Notes under the pieces: generated by a model
Database searches by the model: none
The model's input: only the letters and a program-made list of their open reading frames with translations
Told to the model about the DNA's origin: nothing
Program-made: the position numbers and the translations under genes
In this document: positions 9,932 to 19,196 of the stretch, piece by piece
Numbering within the stretch: the first letter of the stretch is position 1
Layout: each line of letters begins with the position of its first letter
NCBI GenBank assembly: GCA_002733505.1
Contig: NVVW01000003.1
Span: forward strand, 89,892 to 147,509
From: Methylophaga sp.
GTDB lineage: Bacteria > Pseudomonadota > Gammaproteobacteria > Nitrosococcales > Methylophagaceae
DNA: 57,618 bases
Direction of reading: 5' to 3'

Positions 9932-11131
9932 ATGTGGTTTGATGTCGTTTTAGTATGTATGGTGGTGGTTTTATCAATACCTTTATTTGTGATCACTTTT
10001 CAGCTATTGATTACATTACCACATCGAAAAAGTACAACTTTAAGTTTAAGCGAACAGAAATCAGTGGTGAGGTACAAGATAATAATGCCCGCCCATAATG
10101 AAGCTGAAATTATTGGTAAAACCCTTACAGATCTTATCCAACAAGGCGTTTCTGCTCATAACGTTATTGTTATTGCTGATAATTGCAATGATGATACGGC
10201 TAAAATTGCTAGTGACCTTGGTGTTGTCATTGTGGAGCGTTTTAATGATAAGCACCGTGGTAAGGGCTTTGCTCTTGATCATGGCCTTCAATATTTAAAG
10301 ACACATACCCCTCCAGATGTTGTTGTTATATTAGATGCAGATTGTGAGATTAATGCCAACAGCCTAAAGGTTTTAGTCAATGGTTGCCATGAGCATCAAG
10401 TGCCATTACAGGCACTATATTTAATGCGAAATAATAAAGAAGATTCATTAGCTCGTCGAGTGGCGGGCTTTGCTTGGCTGGTTAAAAATAAAATACGACC
10501 GATTGCGGTAAACAAATTGACTTTGCCCGTTACTTTAACGGGAACAGGTATGACTTTTCCCTGGAAAGTGATTTCAGAGGTTAATGTTGCACATGGTAAT
10601 ATTGTGGAAGATATGCAGTTAGGCATTGATTGCACACTGGCAGGATTTCCTCCAATGTTGTGTGAACAAGCCGTTGTTTATAGCGATTTTCCTGAACAGG
10701 GTAGTGATGCAGAAGACACTCAGCGCACACGGTGGGAGCATGGTCATTTGCTCACAATTGTTCAACAAGTCCCAAAGTTACTTAAGCTGGCAATAATTCG
10801 CAAGGATTTTAGGCTATTAGGTTTGGCTTTAGATATCGCCGTTCCACCCTTATCATTACTGGTTTTACTTGCCATAGCAGGATTGTTTTTGTTAGGTATA
10901 TATTCATATACTGTGGGCAGTAGTTATAGTGCCTTTTTAATGCTGCTAACTAGCTTTTGTTTGTTTGCACTGATGTTGGTGATAACGTGGTGGCGATTTG
11001 GTCGTGACTATTTAACGCTAAAAGAGCTATGTATGATTCCCGTTTACGTAGTTTCAAAAATATCTATTTATGTGATGTTTTTATTTAAACGCCAGAAATC
11101 GTGGATCAGAACATCTAGGAAAACCAAGTGA
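9932..11131 (+). CDS. Membrane-bound family 2 glycosyltransferase
   Basis: The 399-residue protein has an N-terminal membrane segment (VVLVCMVVVLSIPLFVITFQLL), then a GT-A domain: IIMPAHNEAEIIGKTL, VIADNCNDDTAKIA, a GKGFALDHGL segment, ILDADCE (DxD) and GTGMTFPW. EDMQLG gives the ED motif, and TQRTRWEHGHLL the QxxRW-like motif of processive enzymes. Two further hydrophobic segments follow (SLLVLLAIAGLFLLGIY, FCLFALMLVITWW). The layout resembles cellulose/hyaluronan-synthase-like transferases and initiating EPS glycosyltransferases. It may make a polymer backbone, but processivity is inferred. Confidence 0.9.
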   Translation: MWFDVVLVCMVVVLSIPLFVITFQLLITLPHRKSTTLSLSEQKSVVRYKIIMPAHNEAEIIGKTLTDLIQQGVSAHNVIVIADNCNDDTAKIASDLGVVIVERFNDKHRGKGFALDHGLQYLKTHTPPDVVVILDADCEINANSLKVLVNGCHEHQVPLQALYLMRNNKEDSLARRVAGFAWLVKNKIRPIAVNKLTLPVTLTGTGMTFPWKVISEVNVAHGNIVEDMQLGIDCTLAGFPPMLCEQAVVYSDFPEQGSDAEDTQRTRWEHGHLLTIVQQVPKLLKLAIIRKDFRLLGLALDIAVPPLSLLVLLAIAGLFLLGIYSYTVGSSYSAFLMLLTSFCLFALMLVITWWRFGRDYLTLKELCMIPVYVVSKISIYVMFLFKRQKSWIRTSRKTK

Positions 11132-11152
11132 TTTTAGATTTGATGTTAAGTA

Positions 11153-12268
11153 ATGACAAATAAAATAGAATGTTTTGTAGACAGAGATGTACATAGCATT
11201 CTTGGTTTGCCTTTTGATTCCGTGTCACTGGATGGCGCTATTGCTATAGTCAGAAAATCAATTGAGCAAGATGCTTCCTGTTTTCTATCTACCCCCAATC
11301 TTAATTTTGTAATAGCTACACAAGCTGATGATGCTTTTTTTCAATCTATTGTCGACAGTGATTTAAGTGTTGCTGATGGCATGCCTTTGATCTGGGTGGC
11401 TAAACTTTTGGGTATTCCAATAGCTGAGCGTGTTGCAGGATCTACGTTATTTGATGAGCTATCAAAACAAAAAAATAAAGCTGAAAAAATAAATGTTTTC
11501 TTTTTTGGTGGACAAGAGGGTATTGCTGAGTTGGCACATCAGAAATTAAATGAAAATAGTCTTGGGATGATAAGTTGTGGATATTATGATCCTGGTTTTG
11601 TATCTGTAACCGAGATGAGTACCGAGAACATTATTAATACGATTAATGATTGTGACCCTGACTTTATTGTTGTGGCTTTAGGTGCAAGAAAAGGGCAGGA
11701 GTGGATCCAACAAAATAGAGATGAATTAAATGCCGCTGTTATCAGCCATTTAGGTGCGGTAATTAATTTTGTAGCAGGTAATGTAGAGCGTGCGCCAGTT
11801 ATGTGGCAACGATTGGGCGTGGAATGGTTATGGCGGATTCGGCAGGAACCTACGTTGTGGAAGCGTTATTTATTTGATGGGTTGGCATTTTTACGACTAC
11901 TGGTTTTTAATGTATTACCACTGGCTATTTATGATCGCATACTACGGCGTTCAGAATGTTTTAATGAAGTATGTAAAATTGAGCTTATTGAGAATGAAAA
12001 AACAACTATCAGGGTAATAGGTAGTGTTCATCACCAAATAATAGATGAATTTAAACACAGCCTCGCAACTACGATTAATAATGAGAATGATGTCGTTTTA
12101 GATTGCTTTAAATTAAGTTATATTGATAGTGCTTTTATTGCGACCATTTTGTTGTTCCAGCGTCATTTGAACCAACAAGGACGAAGCTTGGTTTTGGATA
12201 ATGTATCTTCAAGAATCATTAGAATACTACGTTTGAGTAGCGTTATTAAGTATTTCACGCTATCCTAG
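11153..12268 (+). CDS. WecG/TagA/CpsF glycosyltransferase fused to a STAS domain
   Basis: Residues 1 to about 250 form a GT26 WecG/TagA domain (FLSTPNLNFVIATQADD, SDLSVADGMPLIWVAKLLG, the ERVAGSTLFDEL segment, FFGGQEG, VALGARKGQEWI, GAVINFVAGNVERAP). These enzymes add the second sugar to an undecaprenyl-linked saccharide at the inner membrane. About residues 285-371 form a STAS-like domain (IRVIGSVHHQIIDEFKHSL, VVLDCFKLSYIDSAFIATIL, LVLDNVSSRIIRIL) with the central D-x-S-x-x-D-S-like motif of anti-anti-sigma proteins. The serine after IDS could be phosphorylated. The fusion is unusual and could couple sugar transfer to a partner-switching signal. The regulator at 22747 has the matching kinase-like domain. 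Confidence 0.88.
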   Translation: MTNKIECFVDRDVHSILGLPFDSVSLDGAIAIVRKSIEQDASCFLSTPNLNFVIATQADDAFFQSIVDSDLSVADGMPLIWVAKLLGIPIAERVAGSTLFDELSKQKNKAEKINVFFFGGQEGIAELAHQKLNENSLGMISCGYYDPGFVSVTEMSTENIINTINDCDPDFIVVALGARKGQEWIQQNRDELNAAVISHLGAVINFVAGNVERAPVMWQRLGVEWLWRIRQEPTLWKRYLFDGLAFLRLLVFNVLPLAIYDRILRRSECFNEVCKIELIENEKTTIRVIGSVHHQIIDEFKHSLATTINNENDVVLDCFKLSYIDSAFIATILLFQRHLNQQGRSLVLDNVSSRIIRILRLSSVIKYFTLS

Positions 12269-12329
12269 CGGTTTGAAGCTTATTTTTGTCGTGTCCAAAT
12301 GTTTTTAGTGGGGCACAGTTTAACGGATA

Positions 12330-12500
12330 TATACCCGTGATCATTCAATGTGTGAATTTTCGCTCCTCCGTCACTCCGGTATGCTTACCCAGTCAAGCTG
12401 AGCACAAGCTTAGCCGGAGTCTTGTTTGTGCGGAGATCCCGGCTAAAAGCATACCGGGATGACGATGATTTTTTTTGCAAATTGAATGATCATCCGTATA
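12330..12500. repeat. Palindromic interspersed repeat, copy C
   Basis: A 171-bp copy with terminal repeats TATACCCGTGATCATTCAA and TTGAATGATCATCCGTATA, and inner hairpins in the opposite orientation to copy H. It carries an exact, unoccupied IS110 target on the minus strand (12412-12426). Its last TA is shared with the next element (12499), so the two stand in tandem and fill the intergenic region before the exosortase gene. Confidence 0.9.
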
Positions 12501-12645
12501 TACCCGTTATCATTCAAGTTACAGAATTTATACGTCATCCCCGAGATCTTTTATCGGGGATCTATGGCAGAAACACTAGACTCCCGCTTAAAACATGCGG
12601 GAGTGACGAAAAAGGTAAACCTGCATCATCAAGTATTTTGGGTAT
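12499..12645. repeat. Hybrid-ended repeat, copy J
   Basis: The left end TATACCCGTTATCATTCAA is the common type. The right end (CCTGCATCATCAAGTATTTTGGGTATA) is the second type, also seen at 17642-17672 and 57429. Inner hairpins are CCCGAGATC/GATCTATCGGGG-like and ACTCCCG/CGGGAGT, with sequence different from copies A-E. Confidence 0.8.
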
Positions 12646-12669
12646 AGAACAAATTAGAGGAGCATTCTT

Positions 12670-14196
12670 TTGCTGAGTGTAAAACAAACCGTATTTTTTA
12701 GTATAGCGTTACTTTTAGCAGTGGTAGCCTACTGGGGCGGCTTATCTGAAGCCGTTACTCGTTGGGGTAATCAGGAAGAATATAGCCATGGATTTCTAAT
12801 TCCTTTTGTTTCACTCTATATATTATGGGAAAAGAAAGCGCAAATACAGGCCGCACTGGGTCCTCCACTTTGGTCTGGACTATTTGTTATTGTTATCGCC
12901 ATTGCTATTTTTATAGTAGGTGAAATTAGCGCGTTATTTTTATTGATTCAATACTCTTTTGTGATGGTGCTATTAGGCCTTTCTATGGTTACCATAGGTA
13001 GAGCAACAAAATATACAGCAGCGCCTATTCTATTATTACTTTTTGCTATTCCACTACCTTATGTAATTGAGGTATTGCTAACGGCCAAATTACAGCTGAT
13101 CTCTTCGGAGTTGGGTGTCGCCTTTATTCGCCTTTTTAATATTCCCGTCTATTTAGAAGGTAACGTGATTGATTTGGGTGTTTATCAGTTGCAGGTTGTT
13201 GAGGCATGCAGTGGTTTACGGTATCTGTTCCCATTGATGAGTTTGGGTTTTATTATAGCTTATTTTTATCAAGTAGCTTTTTGGAAACGTGCACTGGTAT
13301 TTTTAGTAACTATTCCCGTCACTATTTTGATGAACAGCTTTAGGATTGGTGCAATTGGTGTGTTGGTCGATAATTGGGGCATATCGATGGCAGAAGGTTT
13401 TTTACATGACTTTGAAGGCTGGATCATCTTTATGGCCTGTGCCATTATTTTGTTTTTATTGATTTGGATAATGGAAAAACTCACTAATAAAAATGGTTCT
13501 TTAGCCGCTGTTTTTGGTGTGGTAGATGTGGTTGAGCCAGCTAAGGGAGATAGATATTTAGCTGATAACGCAACAAATAAGCCACTATTATGGGTAATTA
13601 TTATGCTTGTTTCAGTGATGGTGATGACGCAGGTTGTTGATAAACGGGTAGAGAATATACCAGACCATGTATCTTTTGTTAACTTCCCGATGACATTAAA
13701 TGGTTGGCGCGGGCAGCACGATACGCTAGATAAAGATGTGGCAACTAAGCTGGGCATGACGGACTACTTATTGGCTAACTATGTTAAAGGCGATCAACCT
13801 GCCGTAAATTTTTATGTTGCTTATTATGAGTCACAACGAAAAGGCCTGTCTCCTCATTCACCCCGTGTTTGTATACCGGGTGGTGGTTGGGAGATTTCAG
13901 TGTTTGAGCGGATTGTAGTCGATGGTTATCCTGTTAATAGGTCGGTTATTAAAAAAGGTGAACAAACTCAGTTGGTCTATTATTGGTTCCAAGAACGCGG
14001 CAGAATAATCGCCAACGAGTACATAAAAAAATGGTATTTATTTATAGATGCACTGTTCGAGAATCGAACTGATGGTAGTTTAATTCGTGTGGTGACTAGT
14101 GTTGCACCGAATGAAACTTTGGCTGAGGCTGATGCACGAATATTAGAGTTTATGGCCATCGCTAAACCGGAATTAAAACAGTATATTTTAGATTAA
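12670..14196 (+). CDS. xrtD: Exosortase fused to EpsI domain (XrtD-like)
   Basis: Residues 1 to about 290 are a polytopic exosortase/archaeosortase protease-transpeptidase. The catalytic Cys lies in VVEACSGLRYLFPL, the Arg in MNSFRIGAIG and the His in FLHDFEGWIIF. Residues about 310-508 are an EpsI/DUF3485 domain (LNGWRGQHDTLD, SPRVCIPGGGWEIS, VYYWFQERGR) facing the periplasm. The fusion is as described for the VPLPA-CTERM enzyme XrtD. In the family it cleaves C-terminal PEP-CTERM-like sorting signals and anchors the proteins at the cell surface. The start is TTG with GAGGAG seven bases upstream. No protein with a matching C-terminal signal is encoded in this window. Subfamily name is less certain than the family. 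Confidence 0.9.
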   Translation: MLSVKQTVFFSIALLLAVVAYWGGLSEAVTRWGNQEEYSHGFLIPFVSLYILWEKKAQIQAALGPPLWSGLFVIVIAIAIFIVGEISALFLLIQYSFVMVLLGLSMVTIGRATKYTAAPILLLLFAIPLPYVIEVLLTAKLQLISSELGVAFIRLFNIPVYLEGNVIDLGVYQLQVVEACSGLRYLFPLMSLGFIIAYFYQVAFWKRALVFLVTIPVTILMNSFRIGAIGVLVDNWGISMAEGFLHDFEGWIIFMACAIILFLLIWIMEKLTNKNGSLAAVFGVVDVVEPAKGDRYLADNATNKPLLWVIIMLVSVMVMTQVVDKRVENIPDHVSFVNFPMTLNGWRGQHDTLDKDVATKLGMTDYLLANYVKGDQPAVNFYVAYYESQRKGLSPHSPRVCIPGGGWEISVFERIVVDGYPVNRSVIKKGEQTQLVYYWFQERGRIIANEYIKKWYLFIDALFENRTDGSLIRVVTSVAPNETLAEADARILEFMAIAKPELKQYILD

Positions 14197-14217
14197 CAAT
14201 TTAAAGAGTATAAAGAA

Positions 14218-16602
14218 ATGAAAGTAATTAAATACGTAGGAATAGCTAGCTTGTTGCTGAGCCTTTTAGTGGGTTGTGGCTCTTCGGCTGATAGCGCGGC
14301 TGGTTTTATAGAAAGTGGTAAAGAGTTGGTGGCAGAAGGTAAGGTCGAAAAAGCCAGGTTGCAATTTAAAAATGCCATTCAGATTGACCCACGTATGGCG
14401 GAGCCTTTTTATCAATTAGCACTGCTTGATGAGAAACAGCAAAAATGGAAAGGCATGTTTGCTAACCTGACAACTGTTGAGCAATTAGATCCTACTCATT
14501 ACGATGCTATTGTTAAATTAGGACAAATTTATTTACTGGCAGGAAATTTTGAGCTGGCATCAGAAAAAGCTAATACGGTATTAGACGCTGATAACAGCAA
14601 TGTGATGGCATGGGTTTTACGGGCAACTATTGAGATGAAGCAGCAAAATCTAGGCTCAGCTATGAGTGATGTGGAACAAGCTTTATCGATAGAATCAGAA
14701 AATATTGAGGCTTTATCGGTTAAAGCATTGATTTTAAATTTTCAGGATAAACCAACAGAAGCGTTAGCTCTTCTAGATAAAGCATTAGCAATAGATCCCG
14801 AACAGTTATCGTTGACAATGATTCAGTTATCAATTTTAGAGAAACAAAAAGATTATGTCGCGGTTGAAGCAATCTATCGTAAATTATTGACACAGCGACC
14901 AGATGAACGTTGGGTTGCGATGGCATTAGCAAAGTTATTGAATATACAAAACCGTTATCCAGATGCTAAAAAGGTGTTAGAACAATACGTAGCAGATCAT
15001 GAAGATGATAAAGAGGCTAAGCTATTGTTGGTGGCACTGGTAAAAACAAAAAACCCAGAACAAGCCATTACTTTATTAGAGAGTTATATAGAACAGGATA
15101 AAGAGAATTACGGGCTTTATTTTGCTAAAGCTAAACTACTTTTAGATTTAGGAAGAAGTGATGGAGTGATTGCTGGTTTAGAGGAGATTGCAAGTCTAGA
15201 TGCTGATGGTAATGATGGCCGTAGAGCTAAAATGATGTTGGCGGGCTATGATTTTAAACAAGGTAATGTTGAATCTGCTCAACAAAAAGTAACTGATGTT
15301 TTAGCGGTAGCACCAGAAGATGAAGCCGCACTATTGTTAAAAGCTAGAATTGAACTCATTAACAAGAATGTAGATGCTGCGGTAACTGATTTACGACTTA
15401 TTCTGAGAAACAATCCTGAATCAGATCAGGCGCTTGTTCTATTAGCCCAAGCTTATATGAATACAGGCTCAACAGAGTTGGCAGATGATAACTTTCGTCA
15501 AGCTTTGATAGTAAACCCAGGTAACACGGTAGCGGCTTTATTTGTTGCTAATAAGCTAATGAAAGAGAGGGATTTGGATCGCACAGAAGAGGTGTTGACA
15601 AAAGCACTAGCGACCGCGACCAATAAAGAACCGTTATTACAAGCGTTAGCGCAAGTAAAGATCTTGAAAAAAGACTGGCAAGGCACGCAATCTGTAGTTG
15701 ATTCATTACGTGTAGATAGAGAAGATACGGCATTAACTTTATATCTTGATGGGCAGATTGCACAGGGACGGGAGAACTATAAAGATGCGATCGAAGCGTA
15801 TAAAGCTGCGCTAGTTAAAAGCCCTAGCCTAATGCGCGCATTACAAGGCCTAGGTTTTAGTTATCTGCAGCTGGATCAAAAGCCGCAGTTATTACAATAT
15901 CTGAATGCTTTTATTGAGAAAAATCCAGAACAGATTGCGAGTTATGGTGTGTTAGCGAATATGTATTCTCAAGATAAAGAGTGGGATAAAGCGATTGCAA
16001 CGCTCAACAAAGGCTTAGTTGCTGAACCTAAATGGCAAGGTGGTTACAGCGCTTTAGCTGCTGTTTATTTTTCTCAGGATAACTATGAGAACGCAATGGC
16101 AACGTATCAAAGAGGCATAGATAATACGACTAACAATACATTATTTAGACTGCAAATGGCTTCAGCCAGTGAGCAACATGGAGATTATGATAAGGCAAAA
16201 TTAATCTATGAAGATATTTTGGCTAAGAACCCTGATGTTGAACCAGCGATTAACAACTTGGCGAGCCTGTTAACCGATCAGTTTCAAAGTGAAGAAAATT
16301 TACAAAAAGCAAAAGAGTTGTCAGCACGATTTTCATCAGCAACAGAACCATTCTATTTAGATACTTACGCATGGACAATGGTGTTGCTGGGCGAATATGA
16401 TAAAGCGCAGACTGTTTTGGAACGCGTGGTGTCATTATCGCCAGATGTGGCGGTATTTAATTACCATCTAGGTGCTTTATATTTGAAGCAAGATAATAAA
16501 TTAGAAGCGGAGAAGTATCTCAATATCGCTAAATCATTAGCAGAACAACAAAACGATACTGCGATATCTGAAAAAGTGGCAGAGTTGTTATTATCATTAT
16601 AA
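14218..16602 (+). CDS. prsT: PrsT-like TPR-repeat lipoprotein of the PEP-CTERM system
   Basis: The 794-residue protein starts with a lipoprotein signal (SLLLSLLVGCGSSA, Cys about residue 21). The rest is built of tetratricopeptide repeats (for example ARLQFKNAIQIDPRMAEPFY, AYMNTGSTELADDNFRQALIVNPGN, GALYLKQDNKLEAEKYLNIA). The N-terminal AAGFIESGKELVAEGKVEKARLQFKNAIQIDP segment fits the PEP-CTERM-associated TPR protein PrsT, which is usually around 900 residues and located beside exosortase genes. It is likely outer-membrane anchored and may scaffold polysaccharide export. It lies 21 bp after the exosortase gene. No truncation is apparent. Confidence 0.9.
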   Translation: MKVIKYVGIASLLLSLLVGCGSSADSAAGFIESGKELVAEGKVEKARLQFKNAIQIDPRMAEPFYQLALLDEKQQKWKGMFANLTTVEQLDPTHYDAIVKLGQIYLLAGNFELASEKANTVLDADNSNVMAWVLRATIEMKQQNLGSAMSDVEQALSIESENIEALSVKALILNFQDKPTEALALLDKALAIDPEQLSLTMIQLSILEKQKDYVAVEAIYRKLLTQRPDERWVAMALAKLLNIQNRYPDAKKVLEQYVADHEDDKEAKLLLVALVKTKNPEQAITLLESYIEQDKENYGLYFAKAKLLLDLGRSDGVIAGLEEIASLDADGNDGRRAKMMLAGYDFKQGNVESAQQKVTDVLAVAPEDEAALLLKARIELINKNVDAAVTDLRLILRNNPESDQALVLLAQAYMNTGSTELADDNFRQALIVNPGNTVAALFVANKLMKERDLDRTEEVLTKALATATNKEPLLQALAQVKILKKDWQGTQSVVDSLRVDREDTALTLYLDGQIAQGRENYKDAIEAYKAALVKSPSLMRALQGLGFSYLQLDQKPQLLQYLNAFIEKNPEQIASYGVLANMYSQDKEWDKAIATLNKGLVAEPKWQGGYSALAAVYFSQDNYENAMATYQRGIDNTTNNTLFRLQMASASEQHGDYDKAKLIYEDILAKNPDVEPAINNLASLLTDQFQSEENLQKAKELSARFSSATEPFYLDTYAWTMVLLGEYDKAQTVLERVVSLSPDVAVFNYHLGALYLKQDNKLEAEKYLNIAKSLAEQQNDTAISEKVAELLLSL

Positions 16603-16627
16603 TAATGCAATAAAGTGCCATGGAGTA

Positions 16628-16798
16628 TATACCCGTGATCATTCAATCTGTGACTTTTCGCTCCTCCGTCACTCCGGCAGGTTTTTAGCCGGAGTCTAGT
16701 CTACTAGCCATAAGATCCCGGCTAAGCTTGTGCTCAGCTTGACTGGGTAAGCATAGGATGACAAGGTTTTTTTTGAAAATTGAATGATCACGGGTATA
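16628..16798. repeat. Palindromic interspersed repeat, copy D
   Basis: A 171-bp copy with terminal repeats TATACCCGTGATCATTCAA and TTGAATGATCACGGGTATA. The 25-bp insert is in the right hairpin (CTTGTGCTCAGCTTGACTGG). It ends eight bases before the possible start of the damaged YdcF-like gene and may have replaced that gene's ribosome-binding site. Confidence 0.9.
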
Positions 16799-16805
16799 TT
16801 TTAGA

Positions 16806-17502
16806 TTGAAGTCGACACGATTATTTAAGCAACGAATTATTTGGTTGCCTAAAACGTGGGTGCTGGTGGTGGTGCTATTGGTAACCCTCTTTCTCACTTT
16901 TGTTGGGCTGAGTAATATCGCTTTTTATTTGGCGGTGAGCAAGCCTAATCAAGGAGAGTATTTGCTTGTTGAAGGTTGGCAGGCTGAACACAGTCTGAAG
17001 CAGGCATTAGAAGTATTTCAGCAAGGTGGTTATCAGTATTTGATTACAACCGGGGGGCCTGATTCTAGGCGTATTAATCCTCAAAACCTATGCTGAGCAG
17101 TCTGCCCACTTTTTATTATCGCAGGGGCTAGATGATACCAAACTAATGGTTATTCCTGCGCCCGCTTCAGCGCAAGATCGAACATTCTTGAGTGCTGTGA
17201 TGGTTCGCAACCGATTACTTAGCCAGAATAATTCTCCCCTCATAATGGATATTTATACACAAGGTGTCCATGCCAGAAGAACATACACCTTATATAAAAT
17301 GGCCTTTCGAGATATTGATAAAATTGGCATTTATGCATCACAATCTGAAAGTTATGATTTGAAGACATGGTGGAAGACTAGTGAGGGTGCAAAGTCGGTG
17401 GTGACAGAAGTGGTGGGCATGCTTTGGGTTAAATGCTGTTTTAAGCCTGGAGAGCAGGGTTCTCATCAAGAAAAGTGGGGTTTAGTTAAAAATCAAAAGT
17501 AG
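16806..17502 (+). pseudogene. YdcF/ElyC-like (DUF218) membrane protein, frameshifted
   Basis: The first part (from TTG 16806) encodes a membrane anchor (VLVVVLLVTLFLTFVGLSNIAFYL) and the DUF218 start (YLLVEGWQAEHSLKQALEVFQQGGYQYLITTGGP), then stops at TGA 17094-17096. The second part continues in another frame (TYAEQSAHFLLSQG, DDTKLMVIPAPASAQDRTFLSAVMVRNRLL, GVHARRTYTLYKMAF) to 17502. Removing one A from the AAAA run at 17083-17086 restores INPQTYAEQS and one continuous reading frame. YdcF-like proteins often accompany exosortase polysaccharide loci and act in envelope polymer metabolism. No ribosome-binding site is seen before the TTG, as repeat D ends just upstream. A sequencing error in the A run is the alternative. 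Confidence 0.82.
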
Positions 17503-17503
17503 T

Positions 17504-17672
17504 TATATTCGTGACCATTCAATTTGCAAAAAAATCCTTGTCATCCCGGTATGCTTACCCAGTCAAGCTGAGCACAAGCTTAGCCGGGATCTCCGCCGAA
17601 ACAAGACTCCGGCTAAAAGCATACCGGAGTGACGAAAAAGGTAAACCTGCATTTCCAAGTAGTTTGGGTATA
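17504..17672. repeat. Palindromic interspersed repeat, copy E (hybrid ends)
   Basis: The left end TATATTCGTGACCATTCAA is of the common type, the right end (CCTGCATTTCCAAGTAGTTTGGGTATA) of the second type. The interior matches copies B and C, with the 25-bp insert in the left hairpin. An exact, unoccupied IS110 target lies at 17600-17614. Confidence 0.88.
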
Positions 17673-17736
17673 TAACTAAGATATTGGTATCATAGACGTT
17701 TGTTTATCTAAACTTTAAAAATAATAGAGGAAGGAC

Positions 17737-18618
17737 ATGAAAGGCATTGTATTGGCTGGTGGTTCGGGGACGCGGCTTTATCCTATTACTAGAGGTGTTT
17801 CTAAACAGCTTGTTCCTATCTATGATAAACCCATGGTGTATTATCCTTTGTCTGTATTAATGCTGGCCGGTATTACAGATGTCTTGATTATCACCACGCC
17901 TGAAGATCAAAGTAGTTTTCAACGCTTATTAGGTGATGGCACTGAATTGGGGATGACGTTTGAATATGTTGTGCAACCTTCGCCAGATGGTTTGGCGCAA
18001 GCATTTATCTTGGGCGAAGATTTCATCGGTAGTGATGATGTTTGCCTAGTGCTTGGCGATAATATTTATCATGGTAATGATTTGACTGAATTATTAGCCA
18101 CTGCGGTAACGAATGCACAAACAGAAAATAAAGCCACAGTATTTGGCTATCGTGTTGCTGATCCGCAACGTTATGGTGTAGCTGAGTTTGATGATACAGG
18201 TAATGTTATTAGCATTGAAGAAAAACCTAATCAACCCAAAAGCAATTATGCCGTTACTGGACTGTATTTTTATCCAAACGATGTTATTCAAAAAGCAAAA
18301 AAAATCACACCGTCAGAGCGCGGCGAATTAGAGATCACTTCGGTGAACCAAGCCTATCTTGCTGAGCAGCGCTTAAAAGTAGAGCTGATGGGGCGAGGTT
18401 ATGCGTGGCTTGACACCGGCACCCATGAAAGCTTATTAGAGGCAGCTCAATTTATTGAAACCATTGAAAAACGCCAAGGTTTAAAAGTGGCGTGTTTAGA
18501 AGAAATAGCCTTTGAGCAAGGCTATATATCAAAACAACAACTTATTGAATTGGCTAAACCACTAGCTAAAAATCAATATGGACAGTATTTACTAAAACGT
18601 GCTGAAGAAGGTATCTAA
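17737..18618 (+). CDS. rfbA: Glucose-1-phosphate thymidylyltransferase
   Basis: The 293-residue enzyme makes dTDP-glucose from dTTP and glucose-1-phosphate, the first step to dTDP-L-rhamnose. It has the nucleotidyltransferase signature [41 protein letters not shown], the [19 protein letters not shown] motif and the C-terminal part ending near residue 290, normal for RfbA/RmlA. The ribosome-binding site AGGAAGG precedes the ATG. It is the first gene of an rfbA-C-D-B operon with 2-bp gaps or overlaps. It supplies rhamnose for the transferases encoded upstream. Confidence 0.97.
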   Translation: MKGIVLAGGSGTRLYPITRGVSKQLVPIYDKPMVYYPLSVLMLAGITDVLIITTPEDQSSFQRLLGDGTELGMTFEYVVQPSPDGLAQAFILGEDFIGSDDVCLVLGDNIYHGNDLTELLATAVTNAQTENKATVFGYRVADPQRYGVAEFDDTGNVISIEEKPNQPKSNYAVTGLYFYPNDVIQKAKKITPSERGELEITSVNQAYLAEQRLKVELMGRGYAWLDTGTHESLLEAAQFIETIEKRQGLKVACLEEIAFEQGYISKQQLIELAKPLAKNQYGQYLLKRAEEGI

Positions 18619-18620
18619 GC

Positions 18621-19196
18621 GTGCAGTTTATACCACAAGAAATTGCGGATGTTTTTGTAATTGAACCTAAGGTTCATGGCGACCACCGCGGTTATTTTAT
18701 TGAGACCTTTCGCCATGACAAGTTGGAAGAAGCTTTAGGTTATAAAATTAATTTTGTGCAAGATAATGAATCTAAATCATCTAAAGGCGTGCTACGAGGT
18801 TTACATTTTCAGTTAGCACCGCATGCACAAAGTAAACTTGTTCGGGTTATTGAAGGTGGTGTATTAGATGTGGCGGTTGATATTCGCAAGGGCAGCCCTA
18901 CATTTGGGCAGCATGTAGCGGTTGAACTGACGGGAGATAATAAAAAGCAAATGTTTGTTCCCCGTGGTTTCGCCCATGGTTTTATTGTACTCAGCGAAAC
19001 GGCCACCTTTGCTTATAAAGTGGATAATTATTATTCACCCGAATGTGATCGTGGTTTAGCTTTTGATGATGCTGAGCTTGATATTGATTGGTTATTAAAT
19101 AAAGAATCATTGAGTTTGTCAGAAAAAGATACTAAGCAACCAAGTTTGTCTGAATTAGACGCATGTTTTGATTACACAGTGAATTACTATGCCTGA
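18621..19196 (+). CDS. rfbC: dTDP-4-dehydrorhamnose 3,5-epimerase
   Basis: The 191-residue cupin epimerase acts third in dTDP-L-rhamnose synthesis. Family motifs are visible: DHRGYFIETFRHD, NESKSSKGVLRGLHFQL with the catalytic His, and KQMFVPRGFAHGFIVLSE. A Tyr-containing KVDNYYSPECDRGLAFDD segment follows. The start is GTG at 18621, two bases after rfbA, and the 3' end overlaps rfbD by 8 bp. Length is standard (about 185). Confidence 0.96.
   Translation: MQFIPQEIADVFVIEPKVHGDHRGYFIETFRHDKLEEALGYKINFVQDNESKSSKGVLRGLHFQLAPHAQSKLVRVIEGGVLDVAVDIRKGSPTFGQHVAVELTGDNKKQMFVPRGFAHGFIVLSETATFAYKVDNYYSPECDRGLAFDDAELDIDWLLNKESLSLSEKDTKQPSLSELDACFDYTVNYYA

Noticed and set aside
12422..12676. 84-aa ORF between the WecG and exosortase genes
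   Set aside because: It is a translation of two repeat copies (similar peptide FVRRSRLKAYRDD also arises from copy I at 42.7 kb). Not a gene.
17083..17086. Programmed ribosomal frameshift in the YdcF-like gene
   Set aside because: The A4 run lacks a canonical slippery heptamer, and such recoding is not known for this family. A mutation or sequencing error is simpler.
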